Below, in pieces: positions 52,428-61,402 of a stretch of DNA of 64,000 nt. Both the position numbers and the translations under genes were made by a program. Location: positions 62,001 through 126,000 of the forward strand of contig NZ_JACJPF010000044.1 in assembly GCF_014695915.1 (NCBI RefSeq), given 5' to 3'. The notes beneath the pieces are model-generated. The model worked only from the letters and a program-made list of their open reading frames with translations. It was not told the origin of the DNA and did not search any database. The DNA comes from Trichocoleus sp. FACHB-40. GTDB taxonomy: Bacteria; Cyanobacteriota; Cyanobacteriia; Cyanobacteriales; FACHB-T130. How positions within the stretch are numbered: the first letter of the stretch is position 1; every line of letters begins with the position of its first letter.

Positions 52428-53090
52428 ATGCAACTACAACAAATCACAAGGTTATTAATTGCAAGTGTGAGTATTGTCAGCTTGGGCATTGCAGGTTGTA
52501 GCCAACAACGAGAATTCGATGCACAAGCCCAACCCACTGTTCAAGCCCAACCCACTGTTCAAGCCCAAGCACCTGCTCCCAGCCCTCAAACCCAAGAACG
52601 TGCCGCAGATGTACCATTTGTACCCACGCCAAATGAAGTTGTAGCCGAAATGCTAAAAGTAGGGAAAGTCAAAGGTGATGATGTACTCTACGATCTCGGC
52701 AGTGGCGATGGGAGAATTGTCATTACCGCAGCAAAACAATTCGGCACTCGTGGCACTGGCATAGACATTAATCCAGAGCTGGTTCAGCAAAGTAAAGACA
52801 ATGCCCAAAAAGCGGGTGTAGCTGACCGCGTGCGATTTTTACAACAAGACCTTTTTCAAACTAATTTGAGCGATGCAACAGTAGTGACGCTCTATCTGCT
52901 TCCTGATATCAACGTGAAACTTCGGCCCAAGCTGTTAAAAGAACTCAAACCAGGCACTCGCATTGTTTCTCATGACTTCGACATGGGGGAATGGAAACCT
53001 GAGCGTGTGGTACAAGTGCAAGGCCCTGCTCGTCAGCACACAATTTACTACTGGACTGTACCTGAGAATATCCCGGAAAATTTGCGATGA
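52428..53090 (+). CDS. SAM-dependent methyltransferase with lipoprotein signal
   Basis: A 220-residue protein. Residues 1-24 form a lipoprotein signal with lipobox LGIAGC (Cys24). A 35-residue Gln/Pro/Ala linker contains two exact copies of QPTVQA. A class I methyltransferase domain follows (62-215) with motif I DLGSGDG (89-95), an acidic end of strand 2 (GIDINPEL), QQDLFQ and VTLYLLPD. The signature is intact, yet the protein appears to be exported, where SAM is not normally available. Either the signal acts as a membrane anchor with a cytoplasmic domain, or the domain binds something else. Confidence 0.88.
   Translation: MQLQQITRLLIASVSIVSLGIAGCSQQREFDAQAQPTVQAQPTVQAQAPAPSPQTQERAADVPFVPTPNEVVAEMLKVGKVKGDDVLYDLGSGDGRIVITAAKQFGTRGTGIDINPELVQQSKDNAQKAGVADRVRFLQQDLFQTNLSDATVVTLYLLPDINVKLRPKLLKELKPGTRIVSHDFDMGEWKPERVVQVQGPARQHTIYYWTVPENIPENLR
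52524..52559 (+). repeat. Two exact 18-bp tandem units inside a CDS
   Basis: CAAGCCCAACCCACTGTT occurs twice head to tail, with a third partial copy following. It encodes the linker of the methyltransferase. Copy number is likely to vary between strains. Confidence 0.9.
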
Positions 53091-53244
53091 GGCTGTTGCC
53101 CGCTTGGGTAACAATTTAACCATGTTTAGAAAGCCCACCATTGCTGAAATTAGCAGGCAATGGTGGGCAAAACAGAATAAGTTTAGATTAGGTGAAACCC
53201 AACCCAACATAAGCATGTGTTAGTTTCTTAATTACGCAGATGTC

Positions 53245-54015
53245 TTAATTTGATAAATTCTCAGCGAAATTCATGCGGCTCAAAAAAGTACGCAAGCGAT
53301 CGCTTTTTGGCTGAGTCAAAACTGCCCTTGCTGAACCTTGTTCGGCTACACAACCTCGATCCATAAAGAATACTCGATGCGCCACATCGCGGGCAAACTG
53401 CATCTCGTGCGTCACCACCACCATCGTCATGCCTTCTTCTGCAAGCTGCTGCATCACCACCAGCACTTCCCCGACCAATTCCGGATCGAGGGCACTAGTT
53501 GGTTCATCAAATAGCATAATCTGGGGGTTCATACACAAACTGCGAGCGATCGCTACTCGTTGCTTTTGTCCTCCAGAAAGCTGTTCTGGATAAGCCTTTG
53601 CTTTCTCCACCAAACCAACTTTCTCTAAATAAAATCGAGCCTGCTCCTCAATCTGGGAGCCAGATTTACCTAACACCAAACGCGGAGCCAGCATCAAATT
53701 TTCCAACACGCTCAAATGAGGAAACAGATTAAATTGCTGAAAAACCATCCCCACCTGTGCCCGTAGTCTCCGCAATTGCTTTTGATTGAGTTTCGGACGC
53801 GACAAATCTATCCCATTGACAACTAAACGCCCGTCGTTAATCGTCTCCAGACGGTTGAAGCAGCGCAACAGCGTACTCTTACCACAACCACTTGAGCCGA
53901 TTATCGCCACCACTTCTCCCCGGTGGATTTCACCGCTAATTCCTTGTAAGACTTTGAGAGAACCAAAGCTTTTCTCAATACCTTCAAAGATAATTGCCGG
54001 GGTGGAATCCTCCAT
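53245..54015 (-). CDS. Polar amino-acid ABC transporter ATP-binding protein
   Basis: A 256-residue GlnQ/HisP-type ATPase with Walker [11 protein letters not shown]-loop in [11 protein letters not shown], signature [15 protein letters not shown], Walker [14 protein letters not shown]-type ([14 protein letters not shown]) and H-loop VVTHEMQFA. It energises uptake of polar amino acids. It is divergent from the fused binding protein-permease gene with 114 bp between the two start codons, so the transporter is expressed from facing-away promoters, unlike the usual single operon. Confidence 0.95.
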   Translation of the reverse strand: MEDSTPAIIFEGIEKSFGSLKVLQGISGEIHRGEVVAIIGSSGCGKSTLLRCFNRLETINDGRLVVNGIDLSRPKLNQKQLRRLRAQVGMVFQQFNLFPHLSVLENLMLAPRLVLGKSGSQIEEQARFYLEKVGLVEKAKAYPEQLSGGQKQRVAIARSLCMNPQIMLFDEPTSALDPELVGEVLVVMQQLAEEGMTMVVVTHEMQFARDVAHRVFFMDRGCVAEQGSARAVLTQPKSDRLRTFLSRMNFAENLSN

Positions 54016-54129
54016 GGTTTTTTCTGGTGTAATTGTAATTATTAAATTATATTAGGGTACGGAATTTTTGTAAGATTTAGCAAATCGACTTCGCGTCATT
54101 AGTAGAAATTGCACTCCCAGGTAAGGCAA

Positions 54130-55632
54130 ATGCACAAATTCATTCAGTCACGTTGGCGACGCCAAGGTTTAGTTTTTGGCTTGAGTTGTCTGCTGATTTT
54201 GGGCATTTTTGTGTTGAGTGCCAGTTTCGCCAAAGCAAAAACCACACTTAAAGTCGCAGTAGAGCCTACATATCCGCCGTTTGAGTTGCTGGGGGAAAAC
54301 AACGAGCTAGACGGTTTTGATGTAGATTTGTTTAAAGCGATCGCGCAAGCGTCTGATTTCGAGATTGCATTTGTAACGATGCAATTTGACGGGATGATTC
54401 CAGCTTTGCAGGCGAAAACCGTCGATGCAGCGATCGCAGCCATGACGATCACCGCCGAACGTCAGAAAGTGGTAGATTTTTCCCGTCCTTATTTCAGATC
54501 CGGGTTAGCGATCGCCATCAAAGCTGACAACACAGAAATTACTTCTCTAGAAAGTCTCCAAAACAAGAAGGTAGCTGTACAAATCGGCACCACTGGCGCA
54601 GCCCAAGCAGCAAAAATTCCCGGTGCCAAAATTAGCACCTTCGATTCTTCACCCCTAGTGCTTCAAGAATTAATCAACGGCAATGTAGATGCCGCCATTA
54701 ATGATGCTGCCGTAACTCTCTACGCCATCAAAGAAAACAACCTCAAGTCAATCAAAATTATCAATCAACTGCTTACAGAAGAATACTATGGCATCCCCAC
54801 CCCTAAAGGTTCTCCCTATTTAGATGACATCAACAAAGGGCTGACAACTATCTTAGGAAATGGCACCTACAATCGCCTTTATCGGAAGTGGTTTAATGCC
54901 GAAGCCCCGCCACTTCCAGAAACAATCAACTTTGATAAATCAACAACTCCCCTAAAAGCTACTAACGTCATCTTAAACGCAATGCCCTACTTATTGCAGG
55001 GAGTTTTCGTGACGCTATATCTAACAGCATTCTCCGTCTTTTTAGGAATGATTGGCGGTTCACTTTTAGGAATTGCCCGCCTCTCAACCATAGCGCCCCT
55101 GCGTTGGGCAACCAGAGCCTATATTGACTTTTTCCGGGGAACGCCTTTGCTGGTGCAGATTTTCATGATTTACTTTGGCATACCTGCCCTCATGCAAAGC
55201 TTTGGCATCAATTTCAATTTGGGAAGACTAACAGCATCAGTGATAGCACTGAGTCTCAATAGCAGCGCATATATTGCTGAAATCGTCCGCGCAGGTATCC
55301 AGTCTATTGACATCGGGCAATCAGAAGCCGCCCAGTCGCTGGGGTTGGGAAGAGTGGAAACAATGCGCTATGTCATCTTTCCCCAAGCCTTGCGGCGGAT
55401 GCTGCCCCCCTTGGGCAATGAGTTTATCACCTTACTCAAAGACACTAGCTTAGTAGCGGTGATTGGATTTGAGGAATTATTCCAACAAGGGCGATTAATT
55501 GTGGCAAATAACTATCGCGCCTTTGAAATTTACGCTGCCGTTGCTTTAATTTATTTGGCATTAACATTACTTTCCTCACGCACTTTTAGTTTCTTAGAGC
55601 GTTCGATGAATCCAGTTAAAGCGGCTAAATAG
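54130..55632 (+). CDS. Fused substrate-binding protein-permease of polar amino-acid ABC transporter
   Basis: A 500-residue protein from the ATG at 54130, which has GGTAAGG just upstream; a TTG at 54109 is rejected. A signal/anchor (about 14-35) precedes an SBP_bac_3 domain (about 38-265; VAVEPTYPPFELLGENNELDGFDVDL, KKVAVQIGTTGAA). A His/Glu/Gln/Arg/opine permease domain (about 285-490) carries the EAA loop (SEAAQSLGLGRVETMRYVIFPQALRRMLPPL). The binding domain is tethered to the outer face of its own permease. Ligand class: polar amino acids, most likely glutamine, glutamate or arginine. Confidence 0.94.
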   Translation: MHKFIQSRWRRQGLVFGLSCLLILGIFVLSASFAKAKTTLKVAVEPTYPPFELLGENNELDGFDVDLFKAIAQASDFEIAFVTMQFDGMIPALQAKTVDAAIAAMTITAERQKVVDFSRPYFRSGLAIAIKADNTEITSLESLQNKKVAVQIGTTGAAQAAKIPGAKISTFDSSPLVLQELINGNVDAAINDAAVTLYAIKENNLKSIKIINQLLTEEYYGIPTPKGSPYLDDINKGLTTILGNGTYNRLYRKWFNAEAPPLPETINFDKSTTPLKATNVILNAMPYLLQGVFVTLYLTAFSVFLGMIGGSLLGIARLSTIAPLRWATRAYIDFFRGTPLLVQIFMIYFGIPALMQSFGINFNLGRLTASVIALSLNSSAYIAEIVRAGIQSIDIGQSEAAQSLGLGRVETMRYVIFPQALRRMLPPLGNEFITLLKDTSLVAVIGFEELFQQGRLIVANNYRAFEIYAAVALIYLALTLLSSRTFSFLERSMNPVKAAK

Positions 55633-55805
55633 TTAAGCATAGTTTGGGGTTCCAATCCCCTGATACGGAACGCCCAAAGGGAAGGATTTTATCGCTATTT
55701 TGTTACTTTAGATTAGATAAAAACCGCTTTCCCATTGTTTTGCCAAACCAATATTTTTCGGATTTGCTACAAATTGATTGCCGCAATGCGAAAGGCCCTA
55801 GAAAA

Positions 55806-55898
55806 GTGCGATACCTTGGTAGGGACATGGCATGGCCCCCTACCAAGGTTGATCCAACGTCAGAACCGCGATATATTCCACCCAACTGAGAAACGCTA
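55806..55898 (-). mobile_element. Palindromic MITE-like element, copy C (one end lost)
   Basis: It retains CCTTGGTAGGGACATGGCA and TACCAAGG arms, then CAACGTCAGAACCGCGATATATT and CACCCAACTGAGAAACGCT at the right end. The left terminal AATTCAAGGGTTGGGTG block is missing. Inverted relative to copy A. Confidence 0.78.
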
Positions 55899-56478
55899 AA
55901 CTTTAGTAGAAGTGACCCAAAAACGCTAATTTGTTGGCTAAAATAATGCCTATTATAAATAATAAATTTTTATTCGGCGAATTTTAAGAACCCAGCATTT
56001 TAGAGGATGTTTTAAAAGTCTTACTGGCTGCATCAATCCGTACAAGATAACCCTAAATCCCCCTGAAAAGAGGGATTTTGAGGCTGTTTCCCCTCCAAAA
56101 GGAGGGATTACCGAGTGCGAAATATTACACGCTCCTAGCCTTTACGACGCCCTAGTAAGAGATGGTTGAACAAGGTGAAACTAAACAACACTTATAAATT
56201 CGTTGGGTTTCGTAATCACTTAACCATTTCTACGAACTAATCAGGTTTATAAAACGCCAACAGCATCCATTGTTCAAACGCCATGCTCCCGCCTACAACA
56301 GGGGTTCCCATTTCCAACGTTAACGTCGGTTTTTTGAGCTTCTAACCGAACCCTATGACCCATCCGTATGCAGAACTCTCTCCCTCACCCTATGCGAACA
56401 GTATTAGGACTGGTAGCAAAATTTACACCCTATGATAGGTGTTATAACTATATGGGTGCTGCCTACGTCCTTACTCTC

Positions 56479-56498
56479 CATCCTCCAGAGGGAGGATG
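56479..56498 (+). promoter_or_regulatory. Perfect short hairpin in the sucrose synthase leader
   Basis: The arms CATCCTCC and GGAGGATG have a 4-nt AGAG loop and end 60 bp before the sucrose synthase start. The preceding TATGATAGGTGTTATAACTA contains -10-like words, so the hairpin could lie at the 5' end of the transcript. A regulatory role is inferred. Confidence 0.4.
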
Positions 56499-56557
56499 AC
56501 TACCAATGGGATTATGTAATTTAGTCTTGTAAAACTATTCATCAATTTGGAGTTTTC

Positions 56558-58978
56558 ATGTCAGAGCTGATCCAGGCCGTTCTCGACAGTGATGAAAAAA
56601 GTGATATCCGTCAGTTTATCAGCGAGTTACGTCAACAGGAAAAGCGATACTTACTGCGTAACGATATCGTTAATGCGTTTGGGGAATATTGCACTAGGCA
56701 CCAGAAGCCGGAACATTTTTACCACTCCTCCCATTTGGGAAAACTGATTTATTACACCCAAGAAATTATTCAGGAGGATGGAAACTTTTGCCTGATTGTT
56801 CGTCCTACGATTGCTTCTCAAGAAGTGTATCGGCTGTCGGAAGATTTGAGCGTAGACCAGATGACGGTGCAGGAATTGCTGGATGTGCGCGATCGCTTCG
56901 TTAACCGCTTCCATCCCAGCGAAGGCGATATCCTCGAACTAGATTTTCAACCGTTTTACGACTACACCCCGACAATCCGCGACCCCAAAAACATTGGGAA
57001 GGGGGTGGAGTATCTCAACCGATATTTATCTAGCAAACTCTTCCAAGACCCCAAACAATGGCTGGAGAGTTTGTATGAATTTCTTAGCGTCCACTCCTAC
57101 AACGGACTGCAACTGCTGATCAACGGGCGGATTAAATCGCAGCAACAACTCTCAGATGGGATCAAGAAAGCGATCGCCTTTGTAAGCGATCGCCCACCCG
57201 AGCAACCTTACGAAGAATTCCGCTATGAGTTGCAAGTCCTGGGTTTTGAACCCGGATGGGGTAACACCGCCGGACGTGTACGGGAAACTCTAGAAATCCT
57301 CGATGAACTCATCGACTCTCCCGATCACCAAACCCTAGAAGCCTTCGTTTCCCGCATTCCGATGGTCTTTCGGATCGTCTTGGTGTCTGCTCATGGTTGG
57401 TTTGGACAAGAAGGAGTTTTGGGGCGTCCCGACACTGGCGGACAAGTAGTTTACGTCCTCGACCAAGCTAAAAGCTTAGAACAGCAACTACAGGAAGATA
57501 TCACCCTGGCTGGGTTGGATGTCCTGGGTGTAGAAGCAAAAGTAATTATTCTCAGCCGTCTGATTCCTAATAGTGATGGCACCCTGTGTAACCAACGTTT
57601 AGAAAAAGTTCACGGCACAGCAAATGCCTGGATTTTGCGGGTACCTTTGCGGGAATTTAATCCCAAGTTGACTAATAACTGGATCTCCCGGTTTGAGTTT
57701 TGGCCTTATCTGGAAACCTACGCCGTTGATTCAGAAAAAGAACTGCTGGCAGAATTTCAAGGCAAGCCAGATTTGATAGTTGGCAACTACACTGATGGAA
57801 ACATAGTTGCATTTTTGTTAGCACGTCGCTTGAAAGTAACTCAGTGTAACATTGCCCACGCACTGGAAAAATCAAAATATCTTTTCAGTAACCTTTACTG
57901 GCAAGACTTAGATGAGAAATATCATTTTTCCCTACAGTTTACCGCCGATTTGATTGCGATGAATGCGGCGAATTTTATCATCAGCAGTACCTATCAGGAA
58001 ATTGTGGGAACGCCAGATAGTGTGGGACAGTATGAGTCTTACAAGTGTTTCACCATGCCAGATTTGTATCATGTGGTGAACGGGATTGAGCTATATAGTC
58101 CTAAGTTCAACGTGGTACCGCCTGGGGTAAACGAGAGTTACTATTTTCCATACTCGCGCATGGAAGATCGGGTGATGAGCGATCGCGATCGCTTGGACGA
58201 ATTGCTCTTCACCCTTGAAGACCCAGAACAAGCCTTTGGTAAACTTGATGACCCCACCAAACGCCCTCTTTTCTCAATAGCGCGTCTCGACCGCATCAAA
58301 AACCTCACAGGTTTAGCAGAATGTTTTGGTAAAAGTGAAGCATTGCAAGAACATTGCAATTTAATTTTAGTTGCAGGTAAATTGCGCGTTGAAGATTCCA
58401 GCGACAACGAAGAACGCGACGAAATTGAAAAGCTTTACCAAATCATTGAAAAGTACAATTTGCAAGGTAAAATTCGCTGGTTAGCCGTCCGCCTATCGAA
58501 AACAGACTCTGGTGAAATTTACCGAGTAATTGCCGATCGTCAAGGTGTCTTTGTTCAACCAGCTTTGTTTGAAGCTTTTGGTTTGACAATTTTGGAAGCA
58601 ATGATTTCCGGTTTACCAACTTTTGCCACGCAATTTGGTGGGCCGTTGGAAATTATTCAGAATAAGTTTAACGGGTTCTACATTAACCCGACGAACTTAG
58701 AAGAAATGGCAGAGTTCATGCTGGAGTTTGTCTCCAAATGCGACCAGAATCCTAACTACTGGTATGAAGTTTCTACGCGGGCTATCGATCGAGTTTATAG
58801 CACCTATACGTGGAAAATTCACACCACCAAGCTGCTATCTCTAGCTCGAATCTATGGTTTCTGGAACTTTACCTCTAAGGAAAAACGGGAGGATTTGCTG
58901 CGTTATCTTGAGGCATTGTTCTATTTGATTTACAAGCCAAGAGCGCAAAAGTTGTTAGAAGCGCATATGGAACGATAA
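56558..58978 (+). CDS. sus: Sucrose synthase
   Basis: An 806-residue GT4 enzyme reversibly converting sucrose plus NDP to NDP-glucose and fructose. The N-terminal regulatory domain (1-270) is of plant/cyanobacterial type. The GT-B core begins at VLVSAHGWFGQEGVLGRPDTGGQVVY and includes the nucleotide-sugar E-x7-E pair (Glu672 and Glu680, EAFGLTILE). Length equals that of known cyanobacterial Sus proteins. ATG at 56558 is preceded by GGAG. Together with invertase at 44.1 kb it provides two routes for sucrose catabolism; the Sus route supplies sugar nucleotides for polysaccharide or glycogen synthesis. Confidence 0.96.
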   Translation: MSELIQAVLDSDEKSDIRQFISELRQQEKRYLLRNDIVNAFGEYCTRHQKPEHFYHSSHLGKLIYYTQEIIQEDGNFCLIVRPTIASQEVYRLSEDLSVDQMTVQELLDVRDRFVNRFHPSEGDILELDFQPFYDYTPTIRDPKNIGKGVEYLNRYLSSKLFQDPKQWLESLYEFLSVHSYNGLQLLINGRIKSQQQLSDGIKKAIAFVSDRPPEQPYEEFRYELQVLGFEPGWGNTAGRVRETLEILDELIDSPDHQTLEAFVSRIPMVFRIVLVSAHGWFGQEGVLGRPDTGGQVVYVLDQAKSLEQQLQEDITLAGLDVLGVEAKVIILSRLIPNSDGTLCNQRLEKVHGTANAWILRVPLREFNPKLTNNWISRFEFWPYLETYAVDSEKELLAEFQGKPDLIVGNYTDGNIVAFLLARRLKVTQCNIAHALEKSKYLFSNLYWQDLDEKYHFSLQFTADLIAMNAANFIISSTYQEIVGTPDSVGQYESYKCFTMPDLYHVVNGIELYSPKFNVVPPGVNESYYFPYSRMEDRVMSDRDRLDELLFTLEDPEQAFGKLDDPTKRPLFSIARLDRIKNLTGLAECFGKSEALQEHCNLILVAGKLRVEDSSDNEERDEIEKLYQIIEKYNLQGKIRWLAVRLSKTDSGEIYRVIADRQGVFVQPALFEAFGLTILEAMISGLPTFATQFGGPLEIIQNKFNGFYINPTNLEEMAEFMLEFVSKCDQNPNYWYEVSTRAIDRVYSTYTWKIHTTKLLSLARIYGFWNFTSKEKREDLLRYLEALFYLIYKPRAQKLLEAHMER

Positions 58979-59030
58979 AAAGCTAGTAGGCTGGCCCCTT
59001 GGAACCTTACCCAACCTACTACTACAACGG

Positions 59031-59141
59031 TTCAAGGGTTGGGTGCAATACCTTAGTAGGGACATGGCATTGCCATGTCCCTACTAAGGTATACCGAACG
59101 TCAGAACCGCGATATATTCCACCCAACTGAGAAACGCTGTA
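59031..59141 (-). mobile_element. Palindromic MITE-like element, copy D
   Basis: It starts TTCAAGGGTTGGGTGCAATA and ends CACCCAACTGAGAAACGCTG. The centre (59048-59092) has two perfect 22-bp arms beginning ATACCTTAGTAGGGACATGG and separated by one base. It lies between the 3' ends of sucrose synthase and the WD40 gene and would form a strong bidirectional hairpin. Confidence 0.83.
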
Positions 59142-59159
59142 ATTCTTCAGTTTTGCCTT

Positions 59160-60206
59160 TTAATTAATTCCCTGCGTCCGCCAAATTTTAATAGTTCTGT
59201 CATAACTACCACTGGCAAGAGACTTTCCATCCGGGCTGATAGCTACCGAATAAATCGAGCTTGTATCACCTGAGAGAGTGCTAATTTGTCTCCCTGTTTT
59301 CCAGTCCCAAATTCTGATTGTGTTGTCCTGAGAGCCACTAGCCAGTGTATCTCCATCGGGGCTGAAGGCAACAGAATAAATCATGTCTGTATGCCCCCTA
59401 ACGGTGCGAATTAGCCGACGTCTGGAAAGATCCCAAATTCTGATCGTTTTGTCAAAAGCTCCACTGGCGATGGTCTTTCCATCCGGACTGAAGGCAACAG
59501 AATTAATTGTATTTGAATGACCGCTTAGGCTGCCAACTAATTGACCAGTAGCAAGATTCCAAATTTTAATGGTTTTATCTTGAGAGCCACTGGCGAGGGT
59601 TTGTCCATCGGGACTAAAAGCAACAGCTTCAACCCAATTTATATGCCCTGTGAGACTGTAAATTTGTTCGCCAGTAGCAACATTCCAAACTTTGATTGTA
59701 TCGTCTTTACTGCCGCTGGCGATGGTTTGTCCATCGGGGCTGAAGGCAACTCCAAAAACTGAACTAGCATGACCCCTCAAGGTGCGAATTAACTCACCAG
59801 TGGCAAGATTCCAAATTTTAATTGTGTTGTCCTGAGAACCACTGGCAATTAATTGACCATTTGGGCTGATAGCGATCGCATAAACAGGTTTCGGATGTCC
59901 CCTAAAGGTACGAATTAACTGACCAGTGGAAAAATCCCACATCCTGATTGTGTTGTCGAAACTGCCACTGACTACATTATTCCCATCAGGCGTGATGACG
60001 ACGGAGTTTACCCAATCAGTATGTCCTCTGAGGGTGCGTTCTAGTTGAGCGTTTCTCCAGTAATCAGCAATTGTTGAAACAGCTGTATCAGTTGGGGCTG
60101 CTTGTGTCTTGATGTCACCAAGTTGGATGATAACGCCAGTAGCGATCGCTGTGGCAACCACACCCATAGCACTAATAATCGTTTTTGTTTTTTGAGCAGA
60201 GAACAT
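59160..60206 (-). CDS. Exported WD40-repeat beta-propeller protein
   Basis: A 348-residue protein. The N-terminal signal-like segment (about 9-36, IISAMGVVATAIATGVIIQL ending TQA-A) precedes seven WD40 repeats (about 57-347), each with GH...SVAFSPDG...LASGS.D.TI.IW. Seven repeats give a complete propeller. If exported it is periplasmic, where WD40 propellers are uncommon, though small cyanobacterial examples exist. It is a protein-interaction platform; the partner is unknown. Internal DNA repetition among the repeats is high, so repeat number may drift. Confidence 0.9.
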   Translation of the reverse strand: MFSAQKTKTIISAMGVVATAIATGVIIQLGDIKTQAAPTDTAVSTIADYWRNAQLERTLRGHTDWVNSVVITPDGNNVVSGSFDNTIRMWDFSTGQLIRTFRGHPKPVYAIAISPNGQLIASGSQDNTIKIWNLATGELIRTLRGHASSVFGVAFSPDGQTIASGSKDDTIKVWNVATGEQIYSLTGHINWVEAVAFSPDGQTLASGSQDKTIKIWNLATGQLVGSLSGHSNTINSVAFSPDGKTIASGAFDKTIRIWDLSRRRLIRTVRGHTDMIYSVAFSPDGDTLASGSQDNTIRIWDWKTGRQISTLSGDTSSIYSVAISPDGKSLASGSYDRTIKIWRTQGIN

Positions 60207-60504
60207 AAAAATTAATTACCGAGTAACGGGAAGAATTGTTAGACATCAATTCTCTGGTCGTTTCCTAATATACATGGGGAAACGCGGTCAGCAAAACTGT
60301 ACTGGAAAAATTGTGCTGATTTTATGCCCAAAGATAGATACACAAAAAGCCGATTCATAAACAAATAAAAGCGCGATCGCCCTTATAGTTATAGAGCGAT
60401 CGCTACCTGTAAAAGTTCCATATTCAGTTTTGGGTTGGAGGCGACCGGGAGACTTGGGAGAAACAATTCCGCCAATTCCCCCACTCCCCACCTCCCTAAT
60501 CCCC
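60207..60504. other. Intergenic region between WD40 and PG-binding genes
   Basis: It contains two HIP1-type GCGATCGC sites placed as an inverted pair (about 60372-60405) around CCTTATAGTTATAGA, and a C-rich TCCCCCACTCCCCACCTCCC stretch (60477-60497). No gene is supported. Confidence 0.45.
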
Positions 60505-60978
60505 TTAGTGAGGCAACTTGCTCAACTCGAACCAGGTGCGAGAACCAACAATTCCGTCAGCTACCAAGTTACGAGAAGTTTGGAAGGTTTTGATAGCATT
60601 CTGGGTAATCGGGCCAAAAATACCATCAGAATTCAACTGTAGGACTTTCTGAACAGTTTTGACAGCCTCACCACGGCTTCCCAACTGTAGAACAGGCATA
60701 TCAACGGGCGCGCCGGAGAACAGACCTTGCCACGTCTTAGCACCAACAATGCCATCCTCTACTAAGAATACGCGGTGCTGGAAAGCTTTAACGGCATTTT
60801 CTACTGGCACATCGAAGACTTCATCAAAGGGAGTGGCGTAATATCCCCAGCGTGCTAATAGTTGTTGCAATTCAAGCACTGCGGAACCGCGAGAACCCCT
60901 GCGAAGAACTGGTTTTTGGATAGCAGTAGCGGCAGCAGCTTGGGGAGTCATGGCTTCAAACTCTTTTGCAGATTGCAT
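60505..60978 (-). CDS. Peptidoglycan-binding (PG_binding_1) protein, no export signal
   Basis: A 157-residue protein with two PG_binding_1 repeats (about 27-80, RRGSRGSAVLELQQLLARWGYY, and 97-152, QLGSRGEAVKTVQKVLQL), ending VADGIVGSRTWFELS. Unlike the PG-binding protein at 13737 it has no signal peptide or membrane segment; the N-terminal 25 residues are Ala-rich and polar. It is therefore cytoplasmic by sequence, or exported by an unrecognised route. There are no catalytic residues. Repeats with this pattern are frequent in cyanobacteria. Confidence 0.87.
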   Translation of the reverse strand: MQSAKEFEAMTPQAAAATAIQKPVLRRGSRGSAVLELQQLLARWGYYATPFDEVFDVPVENAVKAFQHRVFLVEDGIVGAKTWQGLFSGAPVDMPVLQLGSRGEAVKTVQKVLQLNSDGIFGPITQNAIKTFQTSRNLVADGIVGSRTWFELSKLPH

Positions 60979-61402
60979 AATTAATGTTCCTTGAGGTGTG
61001 TTTCTACTCTTCCAATGTAGTTTTGAAAGCCAAGGTACACCTTCGCCCTGTTAGGTGTATTTAATCTCACCTTAACTACTCACCCATTAGGATGAGGTAA
61101 GAACCGTTACCTACAAGTAAGTGATTAATTGAAAATTGGAAATTTCAGTAATTTGTAGTAGTGCGTCCCGGCTAAAATGCTGGCTTAAACAAATGTGAAA
61201 CTCAGAGGATGTCTGAAAAGTCATAATCGAGACGCTTAGAGGGTGAACCCCCTTGCATCCCCCTTAAAAAGGGAGACTAAGACTTGATTCTCCCCCCTTG
61301 AAAAGTAGGGCTGGGGGGGATCAAGCCAACTTTTGACACTTGTGAGACATCCTCTGACATTTCCAGTTTTTCAGCCCCAAGGATGCCCACTAAATTAGAT
61401 GC
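60979..61402. other. Repeat-bearing intergenic region
   Basis: The TIR-bounded element at 61202-61357 takes up its centre. Upstream, near 61155-61190, TAGTAGTGCGTCCCGGCTAAAATGCTGG resembles a fragment at 1024-1055. No gene is supported. Confidence 0.5.
61202..61357. mobile_element. MITE-like element with TCAGAGGATGTCT termini
   Basis: A 156-bp non-coding unit with perfect 13-bp inverted ends TCAGAGGATGTCT (61202-61214) and AGACATCCTCTGA (61345-61357). The interior consists of CCCCC...AAAAAGGGAG and CCCCCCTTGAAAAG...GGGGGGAT dyads. A partial relative lacking a clear right end is near 56000-56115. The flanks do not show an obvious target duplication. Confidence 0.75.

Larger units (their letters stand above)
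55633..56557. other. 925-bp intergenic region upstream of sucrose synthase
   Basis: It holds MITE copy C (55806-55898). From 56000 to about 56115 it holds a partial relative of the 61.2-kb element (TAGAGGATGTTTTAAAAGTC, CCCCCTGAAAAGAGGG), then a GTTGGGTTTCG fragment near 56203. Unassigned sequence from 56230 to 56400 has a CGGTTTTTTGAGCTTCTAACCG dyad and could be a mobile-element relic. A candidate promoter/leader with hairpin lies at 56440-56557. No convincing gene is present. Confidence 0.6.

Noticed and set aside
54016-54129. NtcA site (GTA-N8-TAC) in the ABC transporter divergent region
   Set aside because: No match with correct spacing was found by eye; only AT-rich sequence with an isolated GGGTAC.
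55644-55889. An 81-codon plus-strand frame downstream of the ABC transporter
   Set aside because: Its second half is MITE copy C read through, and there is no start context or domain.
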